Assembly (NCBI GenBank): GCA_963170055.1
Contig: CAUJGJ010000135.1
Location: 267,001-331,000, forward strand
DNA length: 64,000 nucleotides
Reading direction: 5' to 3'
DNA from: Halisarca cf. caerulea
Taxonomy: Eukaryota > Porifera > Demospongiae > Chondrillida > Halisarcidae
Shown: positions 15,401-29,560 of the stretch, piece by piece
Position numbering within the stretch: position 1 is the stretch's first letter
Layout: each line of letters begins with the position of its first letter
Notes under the pieces: model-generated
The model's database searches: none
What the model saw: only the letters and a program-made list of their open reading frames with translations
What the model was told of the DNA's origin: nothing
Translations under genes and position numbers: made by a program

Positions 15401-16899
15401 TTAGCACCAGCATATCCAACACTACACACATACACCCACAGTACTTATGAAATTTCATGTGTGTCAACTAGGAATGTGTGTGTTGCTAGTACCAAATATT
15501 GGTATTAGCACCAGCATATCCAACACTACACAAATACACTTACAGTACTTATGAAAATTCATGTGTGTCTACTAGGAATGTGCGTGGTGCTAGTGCCAAA
15601 TATTGGTATTAGCACCAGCATATCCAACACTACACAAAAACGCCCACAGTACTTATGAAATTTCATGTGTGTCTACTAGGAATGTGCGTGGTGCTAGTGC
15701 CAAATATTGGTATTAGCACGAGCTAATGCAACTCTACACAAATACGCTCACAGATCTTTAGAAACTTCATGTGTGTCAATTGGGAATGTGCGTGGTGCTA
15801 GTGCCAAATATTGGTATTAGCACCAGCATGTCCAGCACTACACAAGAACGCCCACAGCACTTCAGTAACTTCATATGTGTCCACTGGGAATGTGCATGGT
15901 GCTAGTGCCAAATATTAGTCTCAGCACAAGCATATCCAACACTACACACATACACCTACAGTACTTATGAAATTTCATGTGTGTCTACTAGGAATGTGCG
16001 TGGTGCTAGTGCCAAATATTGGTATTAGCACCAGCATATCCAACACTGCACAAAAACGCCCACTGCACTTCACAAACTTCATGTGTCAATTGTGAATGTG
16101 CGTGATGCTAGTACCAAATATTGGTATTAGCACCAGCATATCCAACACTACTCAGATGCACTCACAGCAATTGAAAAATTTCATGTGTGTCCACTGGGAA
16201 TGTGGGTGGTGCTAATGCCAAATATTGGTATTAGCACGAGCTAAAGCCACTCTACACAAATACGCTCACAGATCTTCAGAAACTTCATGTGTGTCAAGTT
16301 GGAATGTGCGTGGTGCTAGTGCCAAATATTGGTATTAGCACCAGCATATCCAGCACTACACAAGAACGCCCACAGAACTTCAGCAACTTCATGTGTGTCC
16401 ACTGGGAATGTGCATGGTGCTAGTGCCAAATATTAGTCTTAGAACAGGCATATCCAACACTACACAAATACAACCACAGTACTTATGAAATTTCATGTGT
16501 GTCTTCTAGGAATGGGCGTGGTGCTAGTGCCAAATATTGGTAGTAGCACCAGCACATCCAACACTACACAAATACACCGATAGTACTTATGAAATTTCAT
16601 GTGTATCAACTAGGAATGTGTGTGTTGCTAGTACCAAATATTGGTATTAGCACCAGCATATCCAACACTACACAAATATTCTCACAGCACTTCAGAAACT
16701 TCATGAGTGTCCACTGGGAATGTGCATGGTGCTAGTGCCAAATATTGGTATTAGCACCAGCATATCCAACACTACACAAATACGCCCACAGCACTTCATA
16801 AACTTCATGTGTGTACACTGGGAATGTGCGTGGTGCTAGAGCTAAATATTGGTATTAGCACCAGCATATCCAACACTACACAAATACGCTCACAGTACT

Positions 16900-19800
16900 T
16901 CAGAAACTTCATGTGTGTCCACTGGGAATGTGCGTGGTGATAGTGCTAAATATTGGTATTAGCACCAGCATATCCAACACTACGCACATACACCCACAGT
17001 ACTTATGAAATTTCATGTGTGTCAACTAGGAATGTGTGTGTTGCTAGTACCAAATATTGGTATTAGCACCAGCATATCCAACACTACACAAATACACTTA
17101 CAGTACTTATGAAAATTCATGTGTGTCTACTAGGAATATGCGTGGTGCTAGTGCCAAATATTGGTATTAGCACCAGCATATCCAACACTGCACAAAAACG
17201 CCCACTGCACTTAAGAAACTTCATGTGTCAATTGTGCTTATGCGTGGTGCTAGTACAAAATATTGGTATTAGCACAAGCATATCCAACACTACACAAATC
17301 CGCCCACAGTACTTATGAAATTTCATGTGTGTCTACTAGGAATGTGCGTGGTGCTAGTGCCAAATATTGGTATTAGCACGAGCTAATGCAACTCTACACC
17401 AATACGCTCACAGATCTTTAGAAACTTCATGTGTGTCAATTGGGAATGTGCGTGATGCTAGTGCCAAATATTGGTATTAGCACCAGCATGTCCAGCACTA
17501 CACAAGAACACCCACAGCACTTCAGTAACTTCATGTGTGTCCACTGGGAATGTGCATGGTGCTAGTGCCAAATATTAGTCTTAGCACAAGCATATCCAAC
17601 ACTACACACATACACCTACAGTACTTATGAAATTTCATGTGTGTCTACTAGGAATGTGCGTGGTGCTAGTGCCAAATAATGGTATTAGCACCAGCATATC
17701 CAACACTACACAAATATTCTCACAGCACTTCAGAAACTTCATGTGTGTCCACTGGGAATGTGCATGGTGCTAGTGCCAAATATTGGTATTAGCACCAGCA
17801 TATCCAACACTACACAAATACGCCCACAGCACTTCATAAACTTCATGTGTGTACACTGGGAATGTGCGTGGTGCTAGAGCTAAATATTGGTATTAGCACC
17901 AGCATATCCAACACTACACAAATACGCCCACAGCACTTCAGTAACTTCATGTGTGTCCACTGGGAATGTGCGTTGTGTTAGTGCCAAATATTAGTCTTAA
18001 CACCAGCATATCCAACACTACACAAATACGCTCACAGTACTTCAGAAACTTCATGTGTGTCCACTGGGAATGTGCGTGGTGATAGTGCTAAATATTGGTA
18101 TTAGCACCAGCATATCCAACTCTACACACATACACCCACAGTACTTATGAAATTTCATGTGTGTCAACTAGGAATGTGTGTGTTGCTAGTACCAAATATT
18201 GGTATTAGCACCAGCATATCCAACACTACACAAATACACTTACAGTACTTATGAAAATTCATGTGTGTCTACTAGGAATGTGCGTGGTGCTAGTGCCAAA
18301 TATTGGTATTAGCACCAGCATATCCAACACTGCACAAAAACGCCCACTGCACTTAAGAAACTTCATGTGTCAATTGTGCTTATGCGTGGTGCTAGTACAA
18401 AATATTGGTATTAGCACAAGCATATCCAACACTACACAAATCCGCCCACAGTACTTATGAAATTTCATGTGTGTCTACTAGGAATGTGCGTGGTGCTAGT
18501 GCCAAATATTGGTATTAGCACGAGCTAATGCAACTCTACACCAATACGCTCACAGATCTTTAGAAACTTCATGTGTGTCAATTGGGAATGTGCGTGATGC
18601 TAGTGCCAAATATTGGTATTAGCACCAGCATGTCCAGCACTACACAAGAACACCCACAGCACTTCAGTAACTTCATGTGTGTCCACTGGGAATGTGCATG
18701 GTGCTAGTGCCAAATAATGGTATTAGCACCAGCATATCCAACACTACACAAATACGCTCACAGTACTTCAGAAACTTCATGTGTGTCCACTGGGAATGTG
18801 CGTGGTGATAGTGCTAAATATTGGTATTAGCACCAGCATATCCAACACTACACACATACACCCACAGTACTTATGAAATTTCATGTGTGTCAACTAGGAA
18901 TGTGTGTGTTGCTAGTACCAAATATTGGTATTAGCACCAGCATATCCAACACTACACAAATACACTTACAGTACTTATGAAAATTCATGTGTGTCTACTA
19001 GGAATGTGCGTGGTGCTAGTGCCAAATATTGGTATTAGCACCAGCATATCCAACACTGCACAAAAACGCCCACTGCACTTAAGAAACTTCATGTGTCAAT
19101 TGTGAATGTGCGTGGTGCTAGTACCAATTATTGGTATTAGCACCAGCATACCCAACACTACACAAATACGCCCACAGCACTTCATAAACTTCATGTGTGT
19201 CCACTGGGAATGTGCATGGTGCTAGTGCTAAATATTGGTATTAGCACCAGCATATCCAACACTACACAAATACACCCACAGTACTTATGAAATTTAATGT
19301 GTGTCAACTAGGATTGTGCGTGGTGCTTTTACCAAATATTGGTATTAGCACCAGCATATCCAACACTACACAAATACGCTAACAGCACTTCAGAAACTTC
19401 ATGTGTGTCAATTGGGAATGTGCGTGGTGCTATTACCAAATATTGGTATTAGCACCAGCATATCCAACACTACACAAATACGCTAACAGTACTTCAGAAA
19501 CTTCATGTGTGTCCACTGGAAATGTGTGTGGTGCTAGTGCTTAACATTGGTATTAGCACCAGCATATCCAACTCTACACACATACGCCCGCAGCACTTCA
19601 GAAACTTCATGTGTGTTCACTGGGAATATGCGTGGTGTTAGTTCCAAATATTGGTATTAGCACCAGCATATCCAACACTACTCAGATGCACTCACAGCAA
19701 TTGAAAAATTTCATGTGTGTCCACTGGGAATGTGGGTGGTGCTAATGCCAAATATTGGTATTAGCACGAGCTAAAGCCACTCTACACAAATACGCTCACA

Positions 19801-22230
19801 GATCTTCAGAAACTTCATGTGTGTCAAGTTGGAATGTGCGTGGTGCTAGTGCCAAATATTGGTATTAGCACCAGCATATCCAGCACTACACAAGAACGCC
19901 CACAGAACTTCAGCAACTTCATGTGTGTCCACTGGGAATGTGCATGGTGCTAGTGCCAAATATTAGTCTTAGAACAAGCATATCCAACACTACACAAATA
20001 CAACCACAGTACTTATGAAATTTCATGTGTGTCTTCTAGGAATGGGCGTGGTGCTAGTGCCAAATATTGGTAGTAGCACCAGCACATCCAACACTACACA
20101 AATACACCGATAGTACTTATGAAATTTCATGTGTGTCAACTAGGAATGTGTGTGTTGCTAGTACCAAATATTGGTATTAGCACCAGCATATCCAACACTA
20201 CACAAATATTCTCACAGCACTTCAGAAACTTCATGTGTGTCCACTGGGAATGTGCATGGTGCTAGTGCCAAATATTGGTATTAGCACCAGCATATCCAAC
20301 ACTACACAAATACGCCCACAGCACTTCATAAACTTCATGTGTGTACACTGGGAATGTGCGTGGTGTTAGAGCTAAATATTGGTATTAGCACCAGCATATC
20401 CAACACTACACAAATACGCCCACAGCACTTCAGTAACTTCATGTGTGTCCACTGGGAATGTGCGTTGTGTTAGTGCCAAATATTAGTCTTAACACCAGCA
20501 TATCCAACACTACACAAATACGCTCACAGTACTTCAGAAACTTCATGTGTGTCCACTGGGAATGTGCGTGGTGATAGTGCTAAATATTGGTATTAGCACC
20601 AACATATCCAACACTACACACATACACCCACAGTACTTATGAAATTTCATGTGTGTCAACTAGGAATGTGTGTGTTGCTAGTACCAAATATTGGTATTAG
20701 CACCAGCATATCCAACACTACACAAATACACTTACAGTACTTATGAAAATTCATGTGTGCCTACTAGGAATGTGCGTGGTGCTAGTGCCAAATATTGGTA
20801 TTAGCACCAGCATATCCAACACTGCACAAAAACGCCCACTGCACTTAAGAAACTTCATGTGTCAATTGTGCTTATGCGTGGTGATAGTACAAAATATTGG
20901 TATTAGCACAAGCATATCCAACACTACACAAATCCGCCCACAGTACTTATGAAATTTCATGTGTGTCTACTAGGAATGTGCGTGGTGCTAGTGCCAAATA
21001 TTGGTATTAGCACGAGCTAATGCAACTCTACACCAATACGCTCACAGATCTTTAGAAACTTCATGTGTGTCAATTGGGAATGTGCGTGATGCTAGTGCCA
21101 AATATTGGTATTAGCACCAGCATGTCCAGCACTACACAAGAACACCCACAGCACTTCAGTAACTTCATGTGTGTCCACTGGGAATGTGCATGGTGCTAGT
21201 GCCAAATATTAGTCTTAGCACAAGCATATCCAACACTATACACATACACCTACAGTACTTATGAAATTTCATGTGTGTCTACTAGGAATGTGCGTGGTGC
21301 TAGTGCCAAATAATGGTATTAGCACCAGCATATCCAACACTACACAAATACGCTCACAGTACTTCAGAAACTTCATGTGTGTCCACTGGGAATGTGCGTG
21401 GTGATAGTGCTAAATATTGGTATTAGCACCAGCATATCCAACACTACACACATACACCCACAGTACTTATGAAATTTCATGTGTGTCAACTAGGAATGTG
21501 CGTGGTGCTAGTGCCAAATATTGGTATTAGCACCAGCATATCCAACACTGCACAAAAACGCCCACTGCACTTAAGAAACTTCATGTGTCAATTGTGCTTG
21601 TGCGTGGTGCTAGTACAAAATATTGGTATTAGCACAAGCATATCCAACACTACACAAATACGCCCACAGTACTTATGAAATTTCATGTGTGTCTACTAGG
21701 AATGTGCGTGGTGCTAGTGCCAAATATTGGTATTAGCACGAGCTAATGCAACTCTACACAAATACGTTCACAGATCTTTAGAAACTTCATGTGTGTCAAT
21801 TGGGAATGTGCGTGGTGCTAGTACAAAATATTGGTATTAGCACAAGCATATCCAACACTACACAAATCCGCCCACAGTACTTATGAAATTTCATGTGTGT
21901 CTACTAGGAATGTGCGTGGTGCTAGTGCCAAATATTGGTATTAGCACGAGCTAATGCAACTCTACACAAATACGCTCACAGATCTTTAGAAACTTCATGT
22001 GTGTCAATTGGGAATGTGCGTGGTGCTAGTGCCAAATATTGGTATTAGCACCAGCATGTCCAGCACTACACAAGAACGCCCACAGCACTTCAGTAACTTC
22101 ATGTGTGTCCACTGGGAATGTGCATGGTGCTAGTGCCAAATATTAGTCTTAGCACAAGCATATCCAACACTACACACATACACCTACAGTACTTATGAAA
22201 TTTCATGTGTGTCTACTAGGAATGTGCGCG
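16900..22230 (+). repeat. Higher-order repeat E (7-, 11- and 24-monomer spacings)
   Basis: A diagnostic pair of monomers with GAAACTTCATGTGTCAATTGTGCTTATGCG or close variants (a 3-base shorter monomer) appears near 17,220, 18,362, 20,854 and 21,580. The spacings are 1142, 2492 and 726 bp, close to 11, 24 and 7 monomers. Flanking monomers are nearly identical between copies. A related monomer with GTGAATGTGCG lies near 19,090, so the long 24-monomer gap is itself composite. Confidence 0.82.
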
Positions 22231-24483
22231 GTGCTAGTGCCAAATATTGGTATTAGCACCAGCATATCCAACACTAGACAAATATGCTCACAGAACTTCA
22301 GAAACTTCATGTGTGTCCACTACGAATGTTCGTGGTTTTTGTGGCAAATATTGGTCCTACAACCACCATATCCAACACTACACAAATATGCCCATAGCAC
22401 TTCAGAAACCTCATGAGTGTGCACAGGGAATGTGCATTGTGCTAGTGCCAAATATTGGCATTAACACCAGCATATCCAACACTACACAAATACGCCCACA
22501 GTTCTTCAGAAACTTCATGTGTGTCCACTGGGAATGTGCGTGGTGCTAGTGCCAAATATTGGCCTTAGAACCACCATATCCAACACTACACAAATATTCT
22601 CACAGCACTTCAGAAACTTCATGCGTGTCTACTGGGAATGTGCGTGGTGTTAGTCCCAAATATTGGTTTTAGCACCAGCGTATCCAACACTACACAAATA
22701 CGCCCACAGCACTTTATATACTTCATGTGTGTCCACTTTGAAAGTGCGTGGTGCTAGTGCCAAATATTTGTATTAGCACCAGCATATCCAATAGTACACA
22801 AATATGCCCACAGCACTTTTGAAACTTCAAGCGTGTCCACTGGGAGTGTGCGTGGTGCTAGTGCCAAATTTTGGTCTTAGAACCACCATATTCAGTACTA
22901 CACAAATATGCCCATAGCACTTCAGAAACCTCATGAGTGTCCACTGGGAATGTGCGTGGTGCTAGTGCCAAATATTTGGCTTAGAACCACCATATCCTAC
23001 ACTAAACAAATATGCTCACAGCACTTCAGAAACTTCATGTGTGTCCACTGGGAATGTGCGTGGTTTTAGTGCCAAATATTGGTCTTAGAACCACCATATC
23101 CAACACTACACAAATATGCCGACAGCTCTTCAGAAACCTGATGTATGTCCACTGGGAATGTGCGTGGTGCTAGTGCCAAATATTGGCATTAGCACCAGCA
23201 TATCCAACATTACACTATTATGCCCACAGCAGTTCAGAAACTTCATGTGTGTCCACTGGGAATGTGCGTGGTGCTAGTGCCAAATATTGGTCTTAGAACC
23301 ACCATATCCAACACTACACAAATATGCCCACAGTACTTCAGAAACTTCATGTGTGTCCACTTTGAATGTGCGTTTGGCTAGTGCCAAATATTTGTATTAT
23401 CACCAGCATATCCAATAGTACACAAATACACCAACAGCACTTCAGAAACTTCATACGTGTCCACTGGGAATGTGCATGGTGCTAGTGCCAAACTTTGCTC
23501 TTAGAACAACCATATCCAACACTACACAAATATGCCCGCAGCACTTCAGAAACTTCATGAGTGTCCACTGGGAATGTGTGTGGTGCTAGTGCCAAATATT
23601 GGTCTTAGAACCACCATATCCAACACTACACAAATATGCTCATAGCACTTCAGAAACTTCATGTGTGTCCACTGGGAATGTTCGTGGTTTTTGTGGCAAA
23701 TATTGGTCCTACAACCACCATATAAAACACTACACAAATACGCCCACAGCTCTTCAGAAACCTCATGTATGTTCACTGGGAATGTGCGTGGTGCTAGTGC
23801 CAAATATTGGCATTAACACCAGCATATCCAACACTACACAAATATGCTCACAGCACTTCAGAAACTTCATGTGTGTCCACTGGGAATGTGCGTGGTTTTA
23901 GTGCCAAATATTGGTCTTAGAACCACCGGCCATATCCAACACTACACAAATACGCCTACAGCTCTTCAAAAACCTCATGTGTGTCCACTGGGAATGTGCG
24001 TGGTGCTAGTACCAAATATTGGCATTAGCACCACCATATCCAACACTACACAAATACGCCCACAGCACTTCAGAAACTTCATGTGTGTCCACTGGGAATG
24101 TGCGTGGTGCTAGTTTCAAATATTGGTCTTAGAACCACCATATCCAACACTACACAAAAATTAGGTGTTAGCGCCAAATATCGATATTAGCACAAGCGTA
24201 TCCAACACTACATAAATACGCCCACAGCACTTCAGAAACTTCATGCGTGTCTACTGGGAATGTGCATGGTGTTAGTCCCAAATATTGGTATTAGCACCAG
24301 CGTATCCAACATTACACAAATACGCCCACAGCACTTCACAAACTTCATGTGTGTCCTCTTTGAATGTGCGTGGTGCTAGTGCCAAATATTTGTATTAGCA
24401 CCAGCATATCTAATAGTACACAAATACGCCCACAGCACTTTTGAAACTTCATGTGTGTCCACTGGGAATGTGCATGGTTTTAG

Positions 24484-25934
24484 TGGTTCTAAGACCAATA
24501 TTTGGCACTAGCACCACTCACATTGTCAGTGGATACACATGAAGTTTCTGAAGTGCTGTGGGCATATTTGTGTAGTGTTGGATATGGTGGTTCTAAGACC
24601 AAAACTTGGCACTAGCACCATGCACATTCCCAGTGGACACGCATGAAGTCTCTGAAGTGCTATGGGTGTATTTGTGTAGTATTAAATATGCTGGTGCTAA
24701 TACAAATAATTGGCACTAGCACCACGCACATTTCCAGTGGACACACATGAAGTTTCTGAAGTGCTGTGGGCGTATTTGTGTAGTGTTGGATACACTGGTG
24801 CTAATACCAATATTTGGCACTAGCACCACGCACATTCCCAGTGGATGAACATTAAGTTTCTGTAGTGCTGTGGGCATATTTGTGTAGTGTTGGATATGGT
24901 GGTTCTAAGACCAATATTTGGCAATAGCACCACACACATTCCCAGTGGACATTCATGAGGTTTCTGAAGAGCTGTGGGCGTATTTGTGTACTATTGGATA
25001 TGCTGGTGTTAATATCAATATTTGGCACTAGCACCACGTACATTTCCAGTGGACACACATGAGGTTTCTGAAGAGTTGTGGGAGTATTTGTGTAGTGTTG
25101 GATATGGTGGTTCTAAGACCAATAATTGGAACTAGCACCACTCACATTGTCAGTGGATACACATGAAGTTTCTGAAGTGCTGTGGGCATATTTGTGTAGT
25201 GTTGGATATGTTGGTTCTAAGACCAAGACTTGGCACTAGCACCATGCACATTCCCAGTGGTCACGCATGAAGTCTCTGAAGTGCTATGGGTGTATTTGTG
25301 TACTATTGGATATGCTGGTGCTAATACAAATAATTGGCACTAGCACCACGCACATTTCCAGTGGACACACATGAAGTTTTTGAAGTGCTGTGGGCGTATT
25401 TGTGTAGTGTTGGATACGCTGGTGCTAATACCAATATTTGGCACTAACACCACGTACGTTCCCAGTATACACGCATCAAGTTTCTGAAGTACTGTGGGCG
25501 TATTTGTGTAATGTTTGATATGGTGGTTCTAAGACCAATATTTGGCACTAAAACCACGCGCATTCCCAGTGGACACACATGAAGTTCATGAACTGCTGTG
25601 GGCGTATTTGTGTAGTGCTGGATATGCTGGTGCAAATATCAATATTTGGCACTAGCACCACGTACATTTCCAGTGGACACACATGAGGTTTCTGAAGAGC
25701 TGTGGGCGTAATTATGTAGTATTGGATATGGTGGTTCTAAGACCAATATTTGGTACTAGCACCGTGCACGCACATTGTCAATGGATACACATGAAGTTTC
25801 TAAAGTGCTGTGGGCGTATTTGTGTACTATTGGATATGCTGGTGCTAATACAAATAATTGGCACTAGCACCACACACATTTCCCGTGGACACATATGAAG
25901 TTTCTGAAGTGCTTTTGTGTAGTGTTGGATACGC
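24484..25934 (-). repeat. Inverted block of satellite monomers (about 14 units)
   Basis: At about 24,484 the array flips: forward GTGCATGGTTTTAGTG runs directly into GTGGTTCTAAGACCAATATTTGG, the reverse complement of the normal monomer. About 14 monomers follow on the minus strand. The block flips back near 25,934, where a monomer missing about 10 bases (GAAGTGCTTTTGTGTAG) meets a forward monomer at GGATACGCAATGTCCAATGC. Around that right junction the two orientations form a short hairpin. The inverted monomers belong to subfamily 2, so the inversion arose inside this part of the array. Confidence 0.93.
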
Positions 25935-28704
25935 AATGTCCAATGCTACAGAGATACGCCCACAGCACTTCAGAAACTTCAAGCGTGTGCACTGGGAATG
26001 TGCGTGGTGCTAGTCGAAATATTGGTCTTAGAACCACAATATCCAACACTACACAAATACGCCCACAGCAGTTCAGAAACTTCATGTGTGTCCACTGGGA
26101 ATGTGCGTGGTGTTAGTGCCAAATATTGGTCTTAGAACCACCATATCCAACACTACACAAATATGCCCACAGCTCTCCAGAAACTTCATGTGTGTCCACT
26201 GGGAACGTGCGTGGTTTTAGTGCCAAATATTGGTCTTAGAACCACCATATCGAACACTACGCAAATATGCCCACAACATTACAGAAACTTAATGTGCTTC
26301 CACTGGGAATGTGCGTGGTGCTAATGCCAAATATTCGTCTTAACACCAGCATATTTAACACTACACAGATATGCCCGCAACACTTCAGAAACTTCATGTT
26401 TGGGAATGTGCGTGGTGCTAGTACCAAATATTGGTCTTAGAACCACCATATCAAACAGTACACAAATCCGCCCATACTACTTCAGAAACTTCATGCGTGT
26501 CTACTGGGAGTATGCGTGGTGCTAGTGCCAAATATTGGTATTAACACCAGCATATCCAACACTACATAGATACGCCCACAGCAGTTCAGAAACTTTATGT
26601 GTGTCCACTGGGAATGTGCGTGGCGCAAGTGCCAAATATTAGTCTTAGAACCAACATATCCAACACTACACAAATACTCCCAGAGTACTTTAGAAACATT
26701 ATGTGTGTCCGCTGGGAATGTGCGTGGTGCTAGTGCCAAATATTGGTATTAGCACCAGCGTATCCAACACTACACAGATACGCTCACAGCACTTCTGAAA
26801 CTTCATGTGTGTCCACTGGGAATGTGCATGGTGCTAGTGCCAAATATTTGCATTAACACAAGCATATCCAATGCTACACAGATACGCCCACAGAACTTCA
26901 GAAACTTCATGCGTGTCCACTGGGAATGTGTGTGGTGCTAGTACCAAATATTGGCCTTAGAACCACCATATCCAACACTACACTAATACGCCAACAGCAC
27001 TTCAGAAACTTCATGTGTATCCACTGACAATGTGCGTGGTGCTAGTGCCAAATATTGGTGTTTGAACCACCATATCCAACACTACACAAATATGCCCACT
27101 GTACTTAAGAAACTTCATGTGTGTCCACTGTAAATGTTCGTTGTGCTAGTGCCAAATATTATTATTAGCACCAGCATATCCAACACTACCCAGATACGCC
27201 CACAGCACTTCAGAAACTTCATGTGTGTACATTGGGAATGAGCGTGGTGCTAGTGCCAAATATTTGTATTAGCACCAACATATCTAACACTACACAAATA
27301 CGCCCACAGTACTTCAGAAACTTCATGTGTGTCCACTTTGAATGTGCATGGTATTAGTGCCAAATATTGGTATTAGCACCATCATATCCAACACTACATA
27401 GATACGCCCACAGCAATTCAGAAACTTTATGTGTGTCCACTGGGAATGTGCGTGGCGCTAGTGCTAAATATTAGTCTTAGAACCAACATATCCAACACTA
27501 CACAAATATGCTCACAGCACTTCAGAAACGTCATGTGTGTCCACTGGGAATGTGCGTGGTGCTAGTGCCAAATATTGGTATTAGCCCCAGCGTATCCAAC
27601 ACTACACAGATATGCCCACAGCACTTCAGAAACTTCATGTGTGTCCACTTTGAATGTGCGTGGTGCAAGTGCCAAATATTTGTATTAACACAAGCATATC
27701 CAATGCTACACAGATATGCCCACAGCTCTTCGGAAACTTCATGTGTGTCCACTGGGAATGTGCGTGGTGCTAGTGCCAAATATTGGTCTTAGAACCACCA
27801 TATCCAACACTACACTAATACACCCACAGCACTTCAGAAACTTCATGTGTATCCACTGACAATGTGCGTGGTGCTAGTACCAAATATTGGTGTTTGAACC
27901 ACCATATCCAACACTACACAAATATGCCCACAGCACTTAAGAAACTTCATGTGTGTCCACTGTAAATGTTCATGGTGCTAGTGCCAAATATTATTATTAG
28001 CACCAGCATATCCAACACTACACAGATACGCCCACAGCACTTCAGAAACTTCATGTGTGTCCACTGGGAATGTGCGTGGTGCTAGTGCCAAATATTTGTA
28101 TTAACAGAAGCATATCCAATGCTACACTGATACGCCCACAGCACTTCAGAAACTTCATGCGTGTTCACTGGGAATGTGCGTTGTGTTAGTACCAAATATT
28201 GGTCTTAGAACCACTATATCCAACACTACACTAATACGCCCACAGCACTTCAGAAACTTCATGTGTATCCACGGACAATGTGCGTGGTGCTAGTACCAAA
28301 TATTGGTATTTGAACCACCATATCCAACACTACACAAATAGCCCACTACACTTAAGAAACTTCATGTGTGTCCACTGTAAATGTTTGTGGTGCTAGTGCC
28401 AAATATTATTATTAGCACCAGCATATCCAACACTACACAGATACGCCCACAGCACTTCGGAAACTTCATGTATTTCCACTGGGAATGAGCGTGGTGCTAG
28501 TGCCAAATATTGGTATTAGCACCAACATATCTAACAGTACACAAATACGCCCACAGTACTTCAGAAACTTCATGCATGTTTACTGTGAATGTGCGTGGTG
28601 CTAGTGCCAAGTATTGGTATTAGCACCAGCTTATCCAACACTACACAAATACGCCCACAGTACTTTGGAAACTTCATGTGTGTCCACTTGGAATGTGCGT
28701 GGTA

Positions 28705-29560
28705 TTAGTGCCAAATATTGGTATTAGCACCAGCATATTTAACACTACACAGATACGCCCACAGCAGTTCAGAAATTTCATGTGCGTCCACTGGGAATGT
28801 GCGTGGCGCTAGTGTCTTAGAACCAACATATCCAACACTACACAAATACGCCCAGAGTACTTCAGAAACTTTATGTATGTCCACTGGGAATGTGCGTGGT
28901 GCTAGTGCCAAATATTGGTATTAGCACCAGCGTATCCAACACTACACAGATACGCCCACAGCATTTCAGAAACTTCATGTGTGTCCACTTTGAATGTGCA
29001 TAGTGCAAGTGCCAAATATTTGTATTAACACAAGCATATCCAATGCTACACAGATATGCCCACAGCACTTCAGAAACTTCATGCGTGTCCACTGGGAATG
29101 TGCGTGGTGCTAGTACCAAATATTGGTCTTAGAACCACCATATCTAACACTACACTAATATATGCCCACAGCACTTCAGAAATTTCATGTGCGTCCACTG
29201 GGAATGTGCGTGGCGCTAGTGTCTTAGAACCAACATATCCAACACTACACAAATACGCCCAGAGTACTTCAGAAACTTTATGTATGTCCACTGGGAATGT
29301 GCGTGGTGCTAGTGCCAAATATTGGTATTAGCACCAGCGTATCCAACACTACACAGATACGCCCACAGCACTTCAGAAACTTCATGTGTGTCCACTTTGA
29401 ATGTGCGTAGTGCAAGTGCCAAATATTTGTATTAACACAAGCATATCCAATGCTACACAGATATGCCCACAGCACTTCAGAAACTTCATGCGTGTCCACT
29501 GGGAATGTGCGTGGTGCTAGTACCAAATATTGGTCTTAGAACCACCATATCTAACACTAC
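28705..29560 (+). repeat. 407-bp tandem duplication within the satellite
   Basis: A run of four monomers, one of them carrying an internal deletion (CTAGTGTCTTAGAACCAAC, lacking the AAATATTGG core), is repeated almost exactly with a 407-bp offset. The period is 9 bp short of four full monomers because of that deletion. The deleted monomer marks the duplication clearly. Confidence 0.8.
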
